This document shows positions 1-10,710 of a stretch of 64,000 nt of DNA, in pieces. The DNA is from Cladorhizidae sp. MBARI D1340-BT2 (Eukaryota; Porifera; Demospongiae; Poecilosclerida; Cladorhizidae). Each line of letters begins with the position of its first letter. Position 1 is the stretch's first letter. The DNA lies in contig JAQNBH010000003.1 in the NCBI GenBank assembly GCA_028752905.1, positions 5,202,204 through 5,266,203 on the forward strand. Reading direction: 5' to 3'. The notes under the pieces are model-generated. The model was not told the DNA's origin. It saw only the letters and a list, made by a program, of their open reading frames with translations, and searched no databases. The position numbers were made by a program, and so were the translations under genes.

Positions 1-640
1 CTGGTGCTCTACATAGCCGTCATCACCTAATGCCCAAGCTGCACTTTCCCGTCTGTTTCCCCCCCATTAACCAACATTCAGCAGCTCTGTAGCCATAGGG
101 TTAAAGCTATTGCATAAGTATCTTCTGCGAAACAAACTGTCATCTCTGCATACTCTTTCCTCCTTGTAATCATGAACTTTCATCACTCATCCGTATGTCT
201 CCTCTTAGATATTGTAGCAATGCAGTACAGCTGATTTTACTGACACATAATCTGCTCCATCTTCAGGACTCAAAGCTGCATAGGCCTGCTGGGCCTTTAG
301 CTGCAGTGCCTGATCGAGAGCCCACCTAGCTTCATCAATCGTATTAACCCCAAACATCATTTAAAAGTCATCAGATATAACTTTCAACTCTGTTAGTTTT
401 ATTCAACTTCAACTGACTTTGGTCTTCCCCTTGCTTCACTCGCTCCTCTTCTCTTGCTTTATTATGCTCCAGCAATGTCCTCATCATGTCCATCCGCCTA
501 TGCACTAGTTCCACTGCCTATACTCAATTTTTGGCCTCTTTTTCTCTGCTTACAGCACCTCCATGCACCTAACTTCTGGCTCATCTGTCCATCTCCCGTC
601 TTATAATAATAACAGCTGTACCAAACTCTGTCATTACCTC
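1..640 (-). pseudogene. Gypsy-type gag remnant (unit 1 copy)
   Basis: Read on the minus strand, about 230-370 encodes a gag-like piece (EARWALDQALQLK, then AYAALSPEDGADY and a terminal YNI.EETY motif, the usual SCAN-like end of Ty3/Gypsy gags). It has stops and no long frame. The whole stretch matches 31.06-31.71 kb, where more of the same gag is kept. It ends abruptly at 640, where the LTR of another element begins; the left edge lies outside the window. No functional product is expected. Confidence 0.6.
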
Positions 641-816
641 TAGATAATAAGGGGATCACCCTCTTTGGTCGCGATGCCACTGAATAAGAATTGGTAGTAC
701 ACGAATAGCAATGTGTATACAGACTGGCTAGTAATGTGATGCGCATGCGTACATGTAGGACAATGATAATAGGTACGGATCGATTGTGTGTGAGTGTATG
801 TAGTTAGTATTGTCTA
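641..816 (-). repeat. LTR of a degraded Gypsy element (E0)
   Basis: In the minus sense it begins TAGACAATAC and ends TTATTATCTA, so its termini are TAGA/TCTA like those of the complete element at 3.35 kb. It is preceded in the minus sense by a purine tract (CTTGGGGGGAGA, 817-828), as expected for a 3' LTR. The duplicate locus near 31.7 kb lacks it, which fixes the left border at 640/641. It shares the core ACGCATGCGCA with the LTR at 3356-3545. Confidence 0.6.
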
Positions 817-3130
817 TCTCCCCCCAAGTCTTTGGCCAGTAAGGTTGGAGACTGAGTAGTTAGTATGTTCCAGAGTAGTAGTAGTCTGGTTTCCGATGGG
901 TTCTCTTTGATTTTCTAAGTCCAGGGTCTGGGGTGGCTGTCTGGGTGTAGTGCAGTCTCCTAGGCTGGGCGACAGTGGCTTCTTTGGGGGTTGTATCCTG
1001 GTTCAGGGTCCGATTTGTTCCAGGCGTGGCGATGGTGGGCGTGGTGTCCATGAGTGTGATAGGTGTTGGGAGGTTTCCTGTCGGGATGTGGTCCGAATGG
1101 GTTTGGTCTTCGGTGTTAGTGGGTGTTCGCATCATTGGTGTGATTATGGTGATTGGTGGTGGAGCTTGGGTGGAGGTCTTGTTTCTGTGAAGGCTTTGTG
1201 CGATATCTTGGGAGATGGTTAGTTTGGCTGCGGGTTGTTGGTGTGGGGTGTATCTTCTCAAGAACTTCCTGTTCCTGAGGGAGACTCTCCCTGAGCCGTC
1301 CACGGTCCATCTTCACCAGGTACTGGTGGTACTGCCTCACATCGATCAATGTGCCAGTGCGATCCCATTTGTTTGGGTGGTGACCGGTCTGGTTTTGTAC
1401 CCTGACAGTGTGTCCTGTCTGTAGTTGAGTGAGTGGTTTAGTATGCTCGCTCCAGCGTTCCTGGTTGATGTGATGTCGGTTTCGGAGTGCCTGTTCTCTT
1501 AGGTTTAGTGTGTTGCTCCAGGTCTGGTGTGATATGTATTTCCCGTGGAGGACTGGTATCAGGTCTCTTGTTGGTCGTCCGAATACGCATTCAGCAGAGA
1601 TGACTGTTTTGTGGAGGGGTCTGAGCTGTTCCGGTATTGGAGCATAGCCTTCTGAAATGTGTCAATTGAGAGGTCTCCGTCTGTGCCTGTGTTCCCGGAT
1701 ATTAGTCTCTTGATGGTTTTTACTCCGAATTCCGCCCTGCAGTTGCTGTGAGGGTAGGCAACTGAGCTCAGCCTGTGGTTAACCACCCATGTCTTCAAGA
1801 AGTTTGAGGTGATGTGTGACGTGAACTCGGGGCCACCGTCTATGGCTAGCTCGTCGGGGATGCCATACGTTGAGAAGGTCTTTCTCAGGACATCGGTGAG
1901 GTCCTTTGCACCATCTCTTGATCTCTCCACAATAGGCCAGTTGGAGTATCGGTCAATCACCACTAAGTAGTTTGTCCCTAGGTGGTGGAAAAGTCATCAC
2001 ATATGTACTGGAAGGGGTACACTGGTAGGGCTGGTGGGGTGGGGGGGGGGGCATGGCTGCCTGGAATGGGGCCATCCCGTTGCAGATCCTGCAGTCCGTT
2101 CTGGTAGCTGCAATGTCGGCAGTGATCGCTGGCCAGAATATGGATGACTCTGCCTTGGATATCATTGCAGATGTACCTTGGTGAGCTGCATGGAGGGCTG
2201 CTAGGCATGTTGGTCGAAGTGCTCGCGGGATGATTAGTCGGTCTTTGTACATCACAACGCCATCGATGGAGTAGAGGTGGTCCCGATGGGTGTGGTAGTC
2301 TCTGATCGCTGGTTGTACTAGGTGGCGACTGTCCGGGAAGCTGTCTTCGATGGTGTTAAGGAGAAGCATCATGTCGTCATCTGAAGATGTAGCTGTCTGT
2401 ACTTGCTCCCAGCTGATAGGCTGTATGGAGTCCATGGTCGATGCGAGTGATTCTTGGATTGTGGTGTCCAAGTGGTCGGATATGTGTGACTGATCTGTGG
2501 AGATGCCGGCCATGAGATTCGTTGGGATCGTGGTTATGGATCTCATTGTTTGGTCCGAGGCAGAGTGTGCATCGTCCGTTAGGGTCATCTTGTCTGGTTC
2601 CTGTGTGCCGGTGAGGTAGGCGTCTGGTGTCTTGTTCTTGACACCTGGGACGTGGATCATTTTGAATTTGTAAGGCAGGGTTTTTTGTTTCAGATTGCGG
2701 AGTCTTGTGTTGGTTATCTGCTCCAGGGATCTGTCTCCGAATATCTTGACGAGGGGTTTGTGGTCGACCGCAATGATGAGGTTTGTGCAGCCTAGGATGA
2801 GCCTTGTTCAGGGCATTTGCTACCGGGGGCCTCTCCCTCAATTGGAGCATAACGGGACTCCGCAATGTGTGTGAATCGTGACCGGACTAGGATGACCTTC
2901 CATCCGGTTTGGCAGCAAAGACGTCGTTGGATGGGCACTGGCAGTGCTACTGGAATAGCCAGTACCCTATCCCGTTCTTTGACCAGTCGGTTGCTAGACA
3001 AGTTGGTTTGGGTTTGTCGTAGATCTTCACACCTTCTTGAATTTCCCTGACGATGGCTAACTTTGAGTTGTTGAATGCCGATTGGTGTGATTCCTTCCAG
3101 GCAAACTTCCAGGCAAACTTCTCCGAGTTA
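817..3130 (-). pseudogene. Degraded Gypsy pol (RNase H - integrase - C-terminal tail), element E0
   Basis: Minus-strand fragments follow the same order as the complete element at 3651-8699: RNase H (CLATDWSKNGIGYWLFQ, about 2950-3000; ESRYAPIEGEA about 2830), H2C2 zinc region (HAAHQGTSAM then CRICNG, 2210-2080), integrase core (TDG-like IDGGPEF about 1830 and NCRAEFGVKTIKR about 1725), and the tail DGSGRVSLRNRKFLRRYTP ending near 860. Several frameshifts and stops break it. Gag, protease and the catalytic part of RT are missing. A short direct duplication of CCAGGCAAACTT at 3098-3122 lies by the inversion point with the next feature. Confidence 0.8.
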
Positions 3131-3312
3131 CATGGTGCCACAGGATGGTAATCTGCCACAAAAAGAATGGCTCCCTTCGTCGAATCATTGACTTCCAGGC
3201 CCTCAACCAACACGCCACAAGGGAGACACACCACACCCAATCCCCATTCCACCAGGCAAGATCAGTACCAATGAAAACAAAGAAGACTATATTTGATGCC
3301 TGGAATGGCTAC
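3131..3312 (+). pseudogene. Inverted RT fragment of the same Gypsy family
   Basis: This plus-strand piece encodes MVICHKKNGSLRR, DFQALNQHATRETHH and TKKTIFDAWNGY, nearly the same as the RT fingers of the complete element (5760-5935). It abuts the minus-strand RNase H/integrase debris head to head, so one old element was inverted internally or two partial copies recombined. It ends at about 3312 in host sequence (ACTTGCACAACTTCCCAAC) that is also found at 31.81 kb. Confidence 0.75.
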
Positions 3313-3355
3313 TTGCACAACTTCCCAACAATAACCAGGTGTAGTTATTATAGAG

Positions 3356-3545
3356 TAGAGGATAACCGACTCGGACATAGACAATATCCATGTATAACAT
3401 TGTATATAACATTGTATACTTACGACCCCTTACCTAACGCATGCGCACGCACCATGCACGGCATAAGTTGCCTACATTGTTAATGTTTGTATGATGTTTA
3501 TATCCTCTGCCATCCTCTTGACAAATGCGTGAGCGCTATTCTCTA
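3356..3545 (+). repeat. 5' LTR of E1
   Basis: 190 bp, starting TAGAGGATAACC and ending GCTATTCTCTA. The ends are 5-bp inverted repeats TAGAG/CTCTA instead of the usual TG/CA. No clear tRNA primer site was recognised just downstream (TGTAGGCAACTTATC). Confidence 0.9.
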
Positions 3546-3650
3546 TGTAGGCAACTTATCTTTTCATAGCCTCTGTTAGAGTAGCAGAGCAAGTTGGAGA
3601 CACCAGAGCATTCGTTTCGCCATCCTCTCCATTTAACGCCCACCCGCCTT

Positions 3651-6600
3651 ATGGCGGTCCGATGTCCTATCGTGGGCTGTGACTTTGCAACAGCGGCTGA
3701 CATGCCACCAGTGGTGGCCGCAGCAGTGTTGACCACCCATGCCTCTGTGCACACGAATGCACCAAGGGCCAAACCTGCCCCAGTCCGACGACCAGAGATC
3801 GCACCAGGGGGGACCACAGAAGGATGGTCCTACTTCGTCACGCGCTGGAAGGCCTACTCCCAGGCAGTCCATCTGGCTGGACGGGACATCAGTGTTCAAC
3901 TCCTTGAATGCTGCGAGCAGAAACTAAGGAGGGATGTGACCCGCAATGCAGTTGGTCCCGTACCCATTGAGGACATGGAAGAGGGCGATCTCCTGAAGGC
4001 AATCCGAGAGCTTGCTGTGAGGGAGGAGAACCCCAAAGTCGCCAGGGTGGCCCTCTCTCGGATGATGCAAGACCGTGGAGAGACCGTGAGATCTTTTGCA
4101 GCCCGCCTTCGGGGACAGGCGGAGGTATGCAGGTTCACAAAAAAGTGCACCAACTGTGAAGCCATCTCCAACCAAGGGGAGGAACGGGTTGCCGACCAGA
4201 TTTGTGTCGGGTTAGCAGATGCTGAGATCCAGGAGGACCTCCTCAAAGATCCCAATCAAAACATGACTGTAGAAGAGGCCATCCGGTTCGTTGAGGTCAG
4301 GACAGCCGGGAAGAGGTCGGCAGTGACGATGACCACTCCCACTGCAACCCACGGGATTGAAGACCAGGGAGATGGGGGTGAGGCTCTAGTGAGTAGATAC
4401 AGGCACACACTAAGGCGCCCCACCCCCCATATGACCCCTCCCACACCCAAGCCCAACAACATGAGACCCCGAGCAACCCCACCACCACACCCAACCCAGC
4501 CCAGAGGGAGCCACCCCAACCAGCGTTCACCGCAGACCAGGGGCCAGAGCACAAACCCCAGACCCAACCAGCCCAACAAGGCAGTCTGCCTCTACTGTGG
4601 CCTCACAGGCCACGGTGAACAGGAGAGAACGGCTATCCGCCGCCTCCAATGCCCGGCATTCGGGACCACATGCACATCGTGCTCGAAGACGAACCACTAT
4701 CCCAGCATGTGCTGGCAGACCCTCGAATTCGAGAATGCAGTCTCAGAACGCATTGACACAATGGCTGAAGGAGCTCTCCCCCATCAAGCCTGGGACTCAT
4801 CCTCCCAGACTTGGCACCAGAGACGCTCTCCCCCCCAACCTAACATAGAAGTCCTCGTGTCCACATGTGCCGAGGACTTCAGGACCCACGGCCACACCTT
4901 GAGACATGAGACCCACCAAGTCGCCACCACGGCACTAGCGGACACCGGCTGTCAAAGCTGCCTGGCTGGACCCCAACTGATGGCATCCCTACGACTCAAA
5001 GAGCAGGATCTCATCCCGGCGTGCCTCATAATGCACTCGGCAAGCGGAACAAACCTCCCCATCATCGGAGCCGCCCTTATACGCATCTGTGTGAAGGCAT
5101 CAGGCCACTCTACCCGACAGATGGTATATATCAGCAACATCGCCACCAAGCTCTACCTAAGCATGACGACTTGCATGGACCTCGGGCTCATATCCAGCGG
5201 ATTCCCACTATCCACACCCATGGGCACACACCCTGGCCTCCCAACACACGGTCACCCCGCACGTACCAACACCGCATGCCTACATGCCATTGACCGACCC
5301 TTCAAGAGGGCAAAGGGAGATGATCCAATAACTACCACCATGCCCCAAGATAGGCGATCGGGGGGAGGAGAACCCCAAACAGGCATGCGCAGCACCACGG
5401 GCACCCACAACGAGCACCCAAGAACCTGCTCATGCCCACCCAGATCCCAACCACCACCCAGACCAACCACACTCCCCTACCCAGCCACAGAGGCGAACAG
5501 GGAGAAGCTCGAGAAACACCTGCTGGACCTCTATGCCAGTAGCGCTTTCAATGTCTGCGAACAGCAGACGCTACCCATGATGTCTGGACCACCACTCTCC
5601 CTCAAGATCGACCCGTCAGCCAGCCCAAAGCCGTGCCACACACCCATAGATATCCCTGTGCACTGGCAAGAGGAGGTGAAGGCTGGCCTCGATCGCGATG
5701 TGAGACTCAGCGTGCTGGAGAAGGTTCCCCTGGGTACGCCCGTCACTTGGTGCCACCGCATGGTGATATGCACAAAGAAAAACGGTTCACTTAGACGGAC
5801 CATCGACTTTCAGGCCCTGAACCAGCACGCCACCCGGGAGACACACCACTGTGCATCCCCCTTCCACCAGACACGAGCCGTCCCGGCCAATACAAAGAAG
5901 ACGATATTTGATGCATGGAACGGATACCACTCCGTTGCCCTTGATAAACGTGACCGGCACTTCACCACATTCATTACCCCTTGGGGCAGGTATCGTTACT
6001 GCTCGCCCCCACAGGGGTACATTGCATCTGGGGACGCCTACACCGCACGATATGATGCCCTCGTCGCCCACTTACAGCACAAGACGAAGTGCATAGACGA
6101 CGCCCTCCTCTGGTCAACTACTATCGAGGAGGCATTCCACCGGGCGGCTGAATGGCTCGAAATCTGCGCGGTGAATGGAATTACCCTGAACCCCCGCAAA
6201 TTTCACTTTGCAAAGGACGAGGTGGAATTCGCGGGCTTCACCATCACCAAGAAAGAAGTCAAGCCAGCCACCAAGTACCTTGAGGCAATCACAGATTTCC
6301 CAACACCAACCAACATCACAGACGTACGTGCCTGGTTCGGCCTAGTCAACCAGGTCGCGTACACCTTCTCGATGGCAGCAATCATGAGCCCCTTTAGGAG
6401 CCTGCTGAAACCATCTGTTACATTTATGTGGACCGAACCCCTCGACCAGGCATTCAAAGCCTCGAAGCTGGAGATCTGTGAGCGGATCAGAGAGGGGGCA
6501 ACCATCTTCAACAAAGACCGCCCGACCTGCCTGGCAACAGACTGGTCCAAGGACGGGATCGGGTACTGGCTGTTCCAGAAACACTGCCAGTGCCCATCCT

Positions 6601-8699
6601 TGGAAGTACTCTGTTGCCAGGATGGCTGGAAGGTCACACTAGTGGGCTCCAGATTCACCCACCCGGCCGAGTCTCGGTATGCTCCGGTGGAAGGGGAGGC
6701 CCTGGCTGTCGCCGACGCCCTGGACAAGACGCGTCACTTTGTATTGGGCTGTAAAAACCTGAGCATCGCGGTCGACCACAAGCCCCTTCTTAAACTCTTC
6801 GGGGACCGCTGCCTGGAGGACATAGCAAACCCCCGTCTTCGCAATCTGAAAGAGAAGACGCTGCGGTACCGCTTCCGGATGGTGTACATCCCTGGTGTGA
6901 GGAACCTCACCAGTGACGCACTCTCACGCCACCCATCCGGGACCAAGCAGCCAACCCGAATGCAGCTACAGGACGACTCACACCTGACTAACCCGTCCTG
7001 CTCCCCTATCGGGAAGTCCATCTCTGCCACCATCTCCACCACCTACCCCACCGACCAGGATGACATGGGCCTAACTACCGCCATGTGCGCTGCAGTGTCC
7101 CATATTCCAATATCCTGGGAATCACTGCAGAGCGCAACTGCGATGGATCAGCAACTCCAAGACCTGATGTGGATCATAGAGGAAGGCACTCCCCTCGAGA
7201 AATCAATGATGCCACCAGAAATCAGGGACTACCACCCACAGATGGGAGACATGACCGTCATTGACGGAGTCATTTGCTTAGGCACAAGGATTGTGGTCCC
7301 AACATCCCTACGACAACCCTGCCTCGATGCCCTACACGCAGCCCATCAGGGTACCAGCGGCATGACGGCCCGGGCCAAGACATCAATCTTCTGGCCTCAC
7401 ATTAATGCTGACATCGCCAAAACCCGCAATCAATGCCCAATTTGCAATGGCAACGCGCCCTCCCAAGCGGCCATGCCATCTATCACGCAAATCGACCCGG
7501 AGTATCCCTTCCAACACATTTGCGCCGACTTCTTCCACCACGAAGGATCGGCGTACTTGGTGTTGGTCGACCGATACTCTGGATGGCCAATCGTGACACC
7601 AGCACATAATGGAGCCACTGGATTAACCCGCATCCTGAGAGAGACCTTCTCCACCTTTGGGATCCCGGACACCCTAACCACAGACGGAGGCCCGGAGTTC
7701 ACCGCCCATTCCACACGGGAGTTCCTGCAGACATGGGGCGTCCACCACCGTGTTTCATCCGCCTATAACCCACACAGTAACTGCAGAGCCGAGGTGGCCG
7801 TCAAGACGGTCAAACGAATAATAGCCGGCAACACTGGAGCTGGAGGCAGCCTCGACAACGCGTTCCACCGAGCCCTCCTGCAGTACAGAAACGGCCCGAG
7901 CCAGGACACCGGGATATCCCCTGCAGTATGCCTCTTCGGTCGCGCCACAAGGGATTTGCTCCCAGGGATCCCTCAGCGATTCCGACCCCACCAGGAGTGG
8001 GACATCAGAACGGATCAGAGAGAGAGAGCCCTCTCGAAACGGCGCATTGACGGCCGCGCCCGATGGGACGAGCATTCACAAGGACTCAGCCCATTGAAGT
8101 GTGGTGACACAGTACTGGTGCAGAACCAGACCGGCCGCCACCCCACCAAATGGGACAAGAGCGGCACTGTGGTGGAGGTACTTCAGTTCCACCAGTACGC
8201 AGTGCGTACTGATGGATCAGGCCGCCTCACTACGCGGAATAGGAGGTACCTTCGGAAGTACACCCCCCTACATTACAAGGATGCCCACCCAGCTCAACGG
8301 CCACTTCCCGACACCCACTACACCCCACCGGTGCAGACGCCCCATACCAGCCCTACCAACCAGACACCCCTGGCGCCAGTCCAACCACTCGCAATCGCCA
8401 CACCGGCTCTTCCTCAACCTACGACCCCAACCCCGCCACCCACCACACCGGTTTCCCATCCAACTACGCCGACGACCGTGACACCCAGGCTACCAGTGCT
8501 GGCCACCCCGGCGACCCAGACGACGCCCGACCAGTCACTGACACGCTCCTATGCCTCCGTGGCCAAGACCCCCCATCGTCCACAGTTACTGCGGGGTAAA
8601 CCAACCGCTGGCAACACCCTTAACCGCATGCCACCACCACCTGTCATACTTCGTCGAAGCAAGAGGGGCCCAAAGCCCGTTGACAGGTACGGCCATTGA
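3651..8699 (+). CDS. Gag-Pol polyprotein of Ty3/Gypsy element E1
   Basis: A single frame of 1682 residues from the first in-frame ATG; the frame is open a little further upstream without an ATG. Seen in order: gag (residues 1-300), two zinc-knuckle-like C/H clusters (about 312-355, CLYCGLTGH and CTSCSKTNHYPSMC), aspartic protease (ALADTGCQS, about 430), reverse transcriptase (about 655-940), RNase H (CLATDWSKDGIGYW about 960, DHKPLL about 1042), integrase H2C2 finger (about 1228-1260) and DDE core (CADFF about 1292, TTDGGPEF about 1344, CRAEVAVKTVKR about 1379), an integrase C-terminal region, and a Pro/Thr-rich basic tail. The RT catalytic box reads CIDD (about 814) where YxDD is usual; from memory, related invertebrate and fish elements also have C(V/I)DD. 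No gag/pol frameshift or stop is present. Confidence 0.93.
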   Translation: MAVRCPIVGCDFATAADMPPVVAAAVLTTHASVHTNAPRAKPAPVRRPEIAPGGTTEGWSYFVTRWKAYSQAVHLAGRDISVQLLECCEQKLRRDVTRNAVGPVPIEDMEEGDLLKAIRELAVREENPKVARVALSRMMQDRGETVRSFAARLRGQAEVCRFTKKCTNCEAISNQGEERVADQICVGLADAEIQEDLLKDPNQNMTVEEAIRFVEVRTAGKRSAVTMTTPTATHGIEDQGDGGEALVSRYRHTLRRPTPHMTPPTPKPNNMRPRATPPPHPTQPRGSHPNQRSPQTRGQSTNPRPNQPNKAVCLYCGLTGHGEQERTAIRRLQCPAFGTTCTSCSKTNHYPSMCWQTLEFENAVSERIDTMAEGALPHQAWDSSSQTWHQRRSPPQPNIEVLVSTCAEDFRTHGHTLRHETHQVATTALADTGCQSCLAGPQLMASLRLKEQDLIPACLIMHSASGTNLPIIGAALIRICVKASGHSTRQMVYISNIATKLYLSMTTCMDLGLISSGFPLSTPMGTHPGLPTHGHPARTNTACLHAIDRPFKRAKGDDPITTTMPQDRRSGGGEPQTGMRSTTGTHNEHPRTCSCPPRSQPPPRPTTLPYPATEANREKLEKHLLDLYASSAFNVCEQQTLPMMSGPPLSLKIDPSASPKPCHTPIDIPVHWQEEVKAGLDRDVRLSVLEKVPLGTPVTWCHRMVICTKKNGSLRRTIDFQALNQHATRETHHCASPFHQTRAVPANTKKTIFDAWNGYHSVALDKRDRHFTTFITPWGRYRYCSPPQGYIASGDAYTARYDALVAHLQHKTKCIDDALLWSTTIEEAFHRAAEWLEICAVNGITLNPRKFHFAKDEVEFAGFTITKKEVKPATKYLEAITDFPTPTNITDVRAWFGLVNQVAYTFSMAAIMSPFRSLLKPSVTFMWTEPLDQAFKASKLEICERIREGATIFNKDRPTCLATDWSKDGIGYWLFQKHCQCPSLEVLCCQDGWKVTLVGSRFTHPAESRYAPVEGEALAVADALDKTRHFVLGCKNLSIAVDHKPLLKLFGDRCLEDIANPRLRNLKEKTLRYRFRMVYIPGVRNLTSDALSRHPSGTKQPTRMQLQDDSHLTNPSCSPIGKSISATISTTYPTDQDDMGLTTAMCAAVSHIPISWESLQSATAMDQQLQDLMWIIEEGTPLEKSMMPPEIRDYHPQMGDMTVIDGVICLGTRIVVPTSLRQPCLDALHAAHQGTSGMTARAKTSIFWPHINADIAKTRNQCPICNGNAPSQAAMPSITQIDPEYPFQHICADFFHHEGSAYLVLVDRYSGWPIVTPAHNGATGLTRILRETFSTFGIPDTLTTDGGPEFTAHSTREFLQTWGVHHRVSSAYNPHSNCRAEVAVKTVKRIIAGNTGAGGSLDNAFHRALLQYRNGPSQDTGISPAVCLFGRATRDLLPGIPQRFRPHQEWDIRTDQRERALSKRRIDGRARWDEHSQGLSPLKCGDTVLVQNQTGRHPTKWDKSGTVVEVLQFHQYAVRTDGSGRLTTRNRRYLRKYTPLHYKDAHPAQRPLPDTHYTPPVQTPHTSPTNQTPLAPVQPLAIATPALPQPTTPTPPPTTPVSHPTTPTTVTPRLPVLATPATQTTPDQSLTRSYASVAKTPHRPQLLRGKPTAGNTLNRMPPPPVILRRSKRGPKPVDRYGH

Positions 8700-8745
8700 A
8701 CTCGTCGATTCATCATCAGTAGCCCTACAGCCTACTTGGGGGAGG

Positions 8746-8935
8746 TAGAGGATAACCGACTCGGACATAGACAATATCCATGTATAACATTGTATATAAC
8801 ATTGTATACTTACGACCCCTTACCTAACGCATGCGCACGCACCATGCACGGCATAAGTTGCCTACATTGTTAATGTTTGTATGATGTTTATATCCTCTGC
8901 CATCCTCTTGACAAATGCGTGAGCGCTATTCTCTA
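8746..8935 (+). repeat. 3' LTR of E1
   Basis: Identical by eye to the 5' LTR over 190 bp; preceded by the purine tract at about 8738-8745 and followed by the TAGAG target duplicate. Host sequence resumes at 8941 and matches unit 2 from about 31.85 kb. Confidence 0.9.
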
Positions 8936-9389
8936 TAGAGTTGCAGACAAAATCACAGCACTTGAACAACACAGAAATTCTAAGCTAACAGCACAGCAAC
9001 CAACATTTTCAGCCTTAAAATCGGCATACTATACCATTTTTCTTACATCAATCACAATTACCACATATAGATATTTAATTGCAGAATACATTTGCAACAC
9101 CACAGTATAGGAATTCTTTGGTCCAACACTTATACATGAATGCGAGTAATTCATGATATGGAATGGATTTATATGATACATGAATGTGATATATTTGTAA
9201 ATTCATACTGCTTATATTTACTAAGAATGCAACCAACCATAATTATGTCATAATTATCCAGTGAACCTAGTATGCCACACAATCATGTTAATCGACAATG
9301 TTACACCAAAAAATTCCCCACGATTTTTCCCTCGCGGCTATTGCTGATGTAGTTTGCACAGCCTACAAATATATAGGAAAAAAAAATTG

Positions 9390-10165
9390 CCATTCTCAAG
9401 GAAGTCTTCCACTATCTTATCGAATTATTTGGGGAACTGGAGATGAAGGGTATGTTTTCCTTCTTCCATCACTTCCAATCGACTACCTATCACATGTTCG
9501 TGCAAGTAATGTGCATGCAAGGAAGGTATTTGGCCATCCTGTGTCGTGAATCAAAGTTTGACATTTGATTTTACTGGGTTCACTCATACAAATATCACGT
9601 CATTCATTGAATCGCTTGGTGGTTGCATCAATAATTCTTGTCCACATAATTATGTTGAAAAGATGACCCGTATATCTTCAAATAGCTATATACCTAGTAT
9701 TCTAGCATCCCATTTTGATATGTCCCTCGCTTTTTCATATGCTATATCTTCCTCCCTTACAAAATCCTGGGAACTCCATGTCACCATTATCCTTATATTG
9801 TCAGGGAGCATGACTGCCAAATGGATTGCTGCTGGCCCTCCATTGCACCAGCCCAAGACAGAAAATGTTGGCAGAGACAGCCTCTGCATAAGAGCATTAG
9901 CATCCTTTGCATCTGTTACAAAATAGTTTCTATCAATCCTTTCAGCAGGTCTAGAGGCACCATACCCTCGTGGATCAAATGACAACTTAAGCCCACTTCC
10001 TTCTCTTCAAAGTATTCTAGCTGTGGTCCAAAGTTTGTCTTTGCCATTCCTGAAGCCCCTGAGATGCAGATAACAGGATGCTTACTACTCCCTCTAACTT
10101 CATAATAGAATTTCACGCCATTGATAGGCGCTACTCTCCTTTGCCCCTCTTTAACTATGGACTGC
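9390..10165 (-). pseudogene. BPHL-like alpha/beta hydrolase pseudogene (unit 1)
   Basis: On the minus strand the translation resembles biphenyl-hydrolase-like / valacyclovirase proteins: VKFYYEVRGSSKHPVI, TNFGPQLEYF, DPRGYGASRPAER, the nucleophile-elbow-like LGWCNGGPAA (usual family motif GWSDGG, so Ser is replaced by Cys), ISKWDARIL, LHAHYLHEHVIGSRLEVM and a terminal EEGKHTLHLQF (catalytic His region). No introns interrupt it, which suggests a retrocopy. There is a 1-nt frameshift near 9985 and several stops between 9690 and 9530. The duplicate at 32.25-32.84 kb is damaged differently. Confidence 0.75.
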
Positions 10166-10487
10166 TTTCCGTGCTTGAATTATTCAGTCATACGCATAGG
10201 GCATAGTGTACTAGCTTAGAGAGATACACGGGCACAGTACGTGACCGCACTTCATTAAGACAATGGTGGGAGAAGAGTAAATACTTATATGTTTAGGTCA
10301 CATGTTTTTGGCACCTCCTCCACCCAACCATCGTCATCCCCAAACAAACTCTTTGTAATGCATTAATTTGCTGTAATTATCATTAAAATAGTTAATTAAA
10401 GTGGTTGTTTTCTAGTTATCATTGTTTGTACGTACTTAGTGATGGCAGATCTAAAGGCAATTAAATTATTAAATATTAGAATACTAA

Positions 10488-10710
10488 TTGTTGATCATAG
10501 TCGGTAGTATTAGTGTCATGACCCTTTACCACTTGTTGATCATAGTCGGTAGTAGTATATTATTAGTTGAGTGTCATGACCCTTTACCATGTGTTCATCA
10601 TAGGCGGCAGTATATTAGTTTAGTGCCATGACCCTTTACCACTTGTTGATCATAGTCGGCAGTATATTAGTTTAGTGTCACGACCTTTACCACTTGTTGA
10701 TCATAGTCTA
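10488..10710 (+). repeat. Tandem repeat, about 51 bp, 4.3 copies
   Basis: Units contain TTGTTGATCATAGTCGG, a variable TAGTATATTAG part, and GTCATGACCCTTTACCA. Unit lengths are about 45, 58, 52 and 51 bp. Unit 2 has no repeat at the matching place, but about 1.7 units lie inverted at 37.79-37.88 kb. It marks where units 1 and 2 stop and restart matching. Confidence 0.85.

Larger units (their letters stand above)
3351..8940 (+). mobile_element. Complete Ty3/Gypsy-type LTR retrotransposon (E1) with target-site duplication
   Basis: Two 190-bp LTRs (3356-3545, 8746-8935) are identical by eye and flanked by the 5-bp direct repeat TAGAG (3351-3355 and 8936-8940). One uninterrupted gag-pol frame lies between them. 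A purine tract (TTGGGGGAGG) precedes the 3' LTR. The duplicate host locus at about 31.85 kb is empty, so insertion followed the segmental duplication. Identical LTRs and an open frame suggest recent, possibly active, transposition. Domain order is gag-PR-RT-RH-IN. Confidence 0.93.

Noticed and set aside
3536..3899. Minus-strand frames opposite E1 gag
   Set aside because: Shadows of the plus-strand gag-pol frame, no own signals.
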